Shown piece after piece: positions 63,887 to 64,000 of a DNA stretch of 64,000 nt; position 1 is the stretch's first letter; each line of letters begins with the position of its first letter. Under the pieces are notes generated by a model. The model did no database searches, was not told the origin of the DNA, and saw nothing but the letters and a program-made list of their open reading frames with translations. This DNA comes from Pseudooceanicola sp. (lineage in GTDB: Bacteria > Pseudomonadota > Alphaproteobacteria > Rhodobacterales > Rhodobacteraceae). The DNA is taken from the NCBI RefSeq assembly GCF_029213205.1, contig NZ_JARGNH010000015.1, positions 16,557 to 80,556 on the forward strand, written 5' to 3'. The translations under genes were made by a program, and so were the position numbers.

Positions 63887-64000
63887 GGGGCGTGACGCTC
63901 TCCTACATCCGGGTCGAAGCGATGTGACCGGTGGGTGAGGTCTTGCGGTAATCCCCCCCGAAAGTAGGGGGCTGCATAAGTAGAATTTTCTCGCCAAGGT

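Noticed and set aside
1-64000. CRISPR arrays, tRNA/rRNA genes, intact IS elements or prophage genes
   Set aside because: Looked for regular direct repeats, tRNA-like cloverleaf sequences, transposase or phage structural motifs; none could be supported by reading.

Overview
This 64 kb window is high-GC and looks alphaproteobacterial (probably Rhodobacterales, judged from gene content and codon style). It contains no rRNA, tRNA, CRISPR array or prophage that I could support. From left to right it holds: (i) mostly housekeeping genes from 0-21.7 kb (type I secretion ABC transporter end, mlaA-mlaC, PBP1A, glnK-amtB, puuD, LOG family, dapD, crotonase, YHYH protein, dapE, GNAT, TIGR04282 transferase, rnr, lytic transglycosylase, FAD oxidase); (ii) an unusual compact minus-strand operon of three exported proteins at 21.8-28.3 kb: a WD40-repeat protein with a C-terminal caspase (C14-like) domain, a MEMO/LigB-like domain fused to a CapA (PGA_cap) domain, and a MORN-repeat protein with a large orphan C-terminus; (iii) a catabolic cluster at 28.5-35.7 kb (VOC, Rieske ferredoxin, two ACMSD-like amidohydrolases, carboxymuconolactone decarboxylase family, HIBADH-like, MBL lactonase-like, ferredoxin reductase) with no oxygenase visible; (iv) an exopolysaccharide locus at 35.8-63.9 kb (secreted glycosidase, Wzy/ligase-like, Wzc-like, several glycosyltransferases, methyltransferase, flippase, ExoY-like sugar transferase). 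A hybrid NRPS-PKS line sits inside this locus (A-PCP-KS-AT-ACP-aminotransferase-C-A-PCP, then C-[A remnant]-PCP-TE) with its own Sfp-like PPTase. The terminal NRPS protein has an HQxxxDG condensation motif, an adenylation domain reduced to its C-terminal piece, and a cysteine in place of the usual TE serine. The best candidates for undescribed biology are the exported caspase/MEMO-CapA/MORN operon and the degenerate-terminus NRPS-PKS line embedded in EPS genes.
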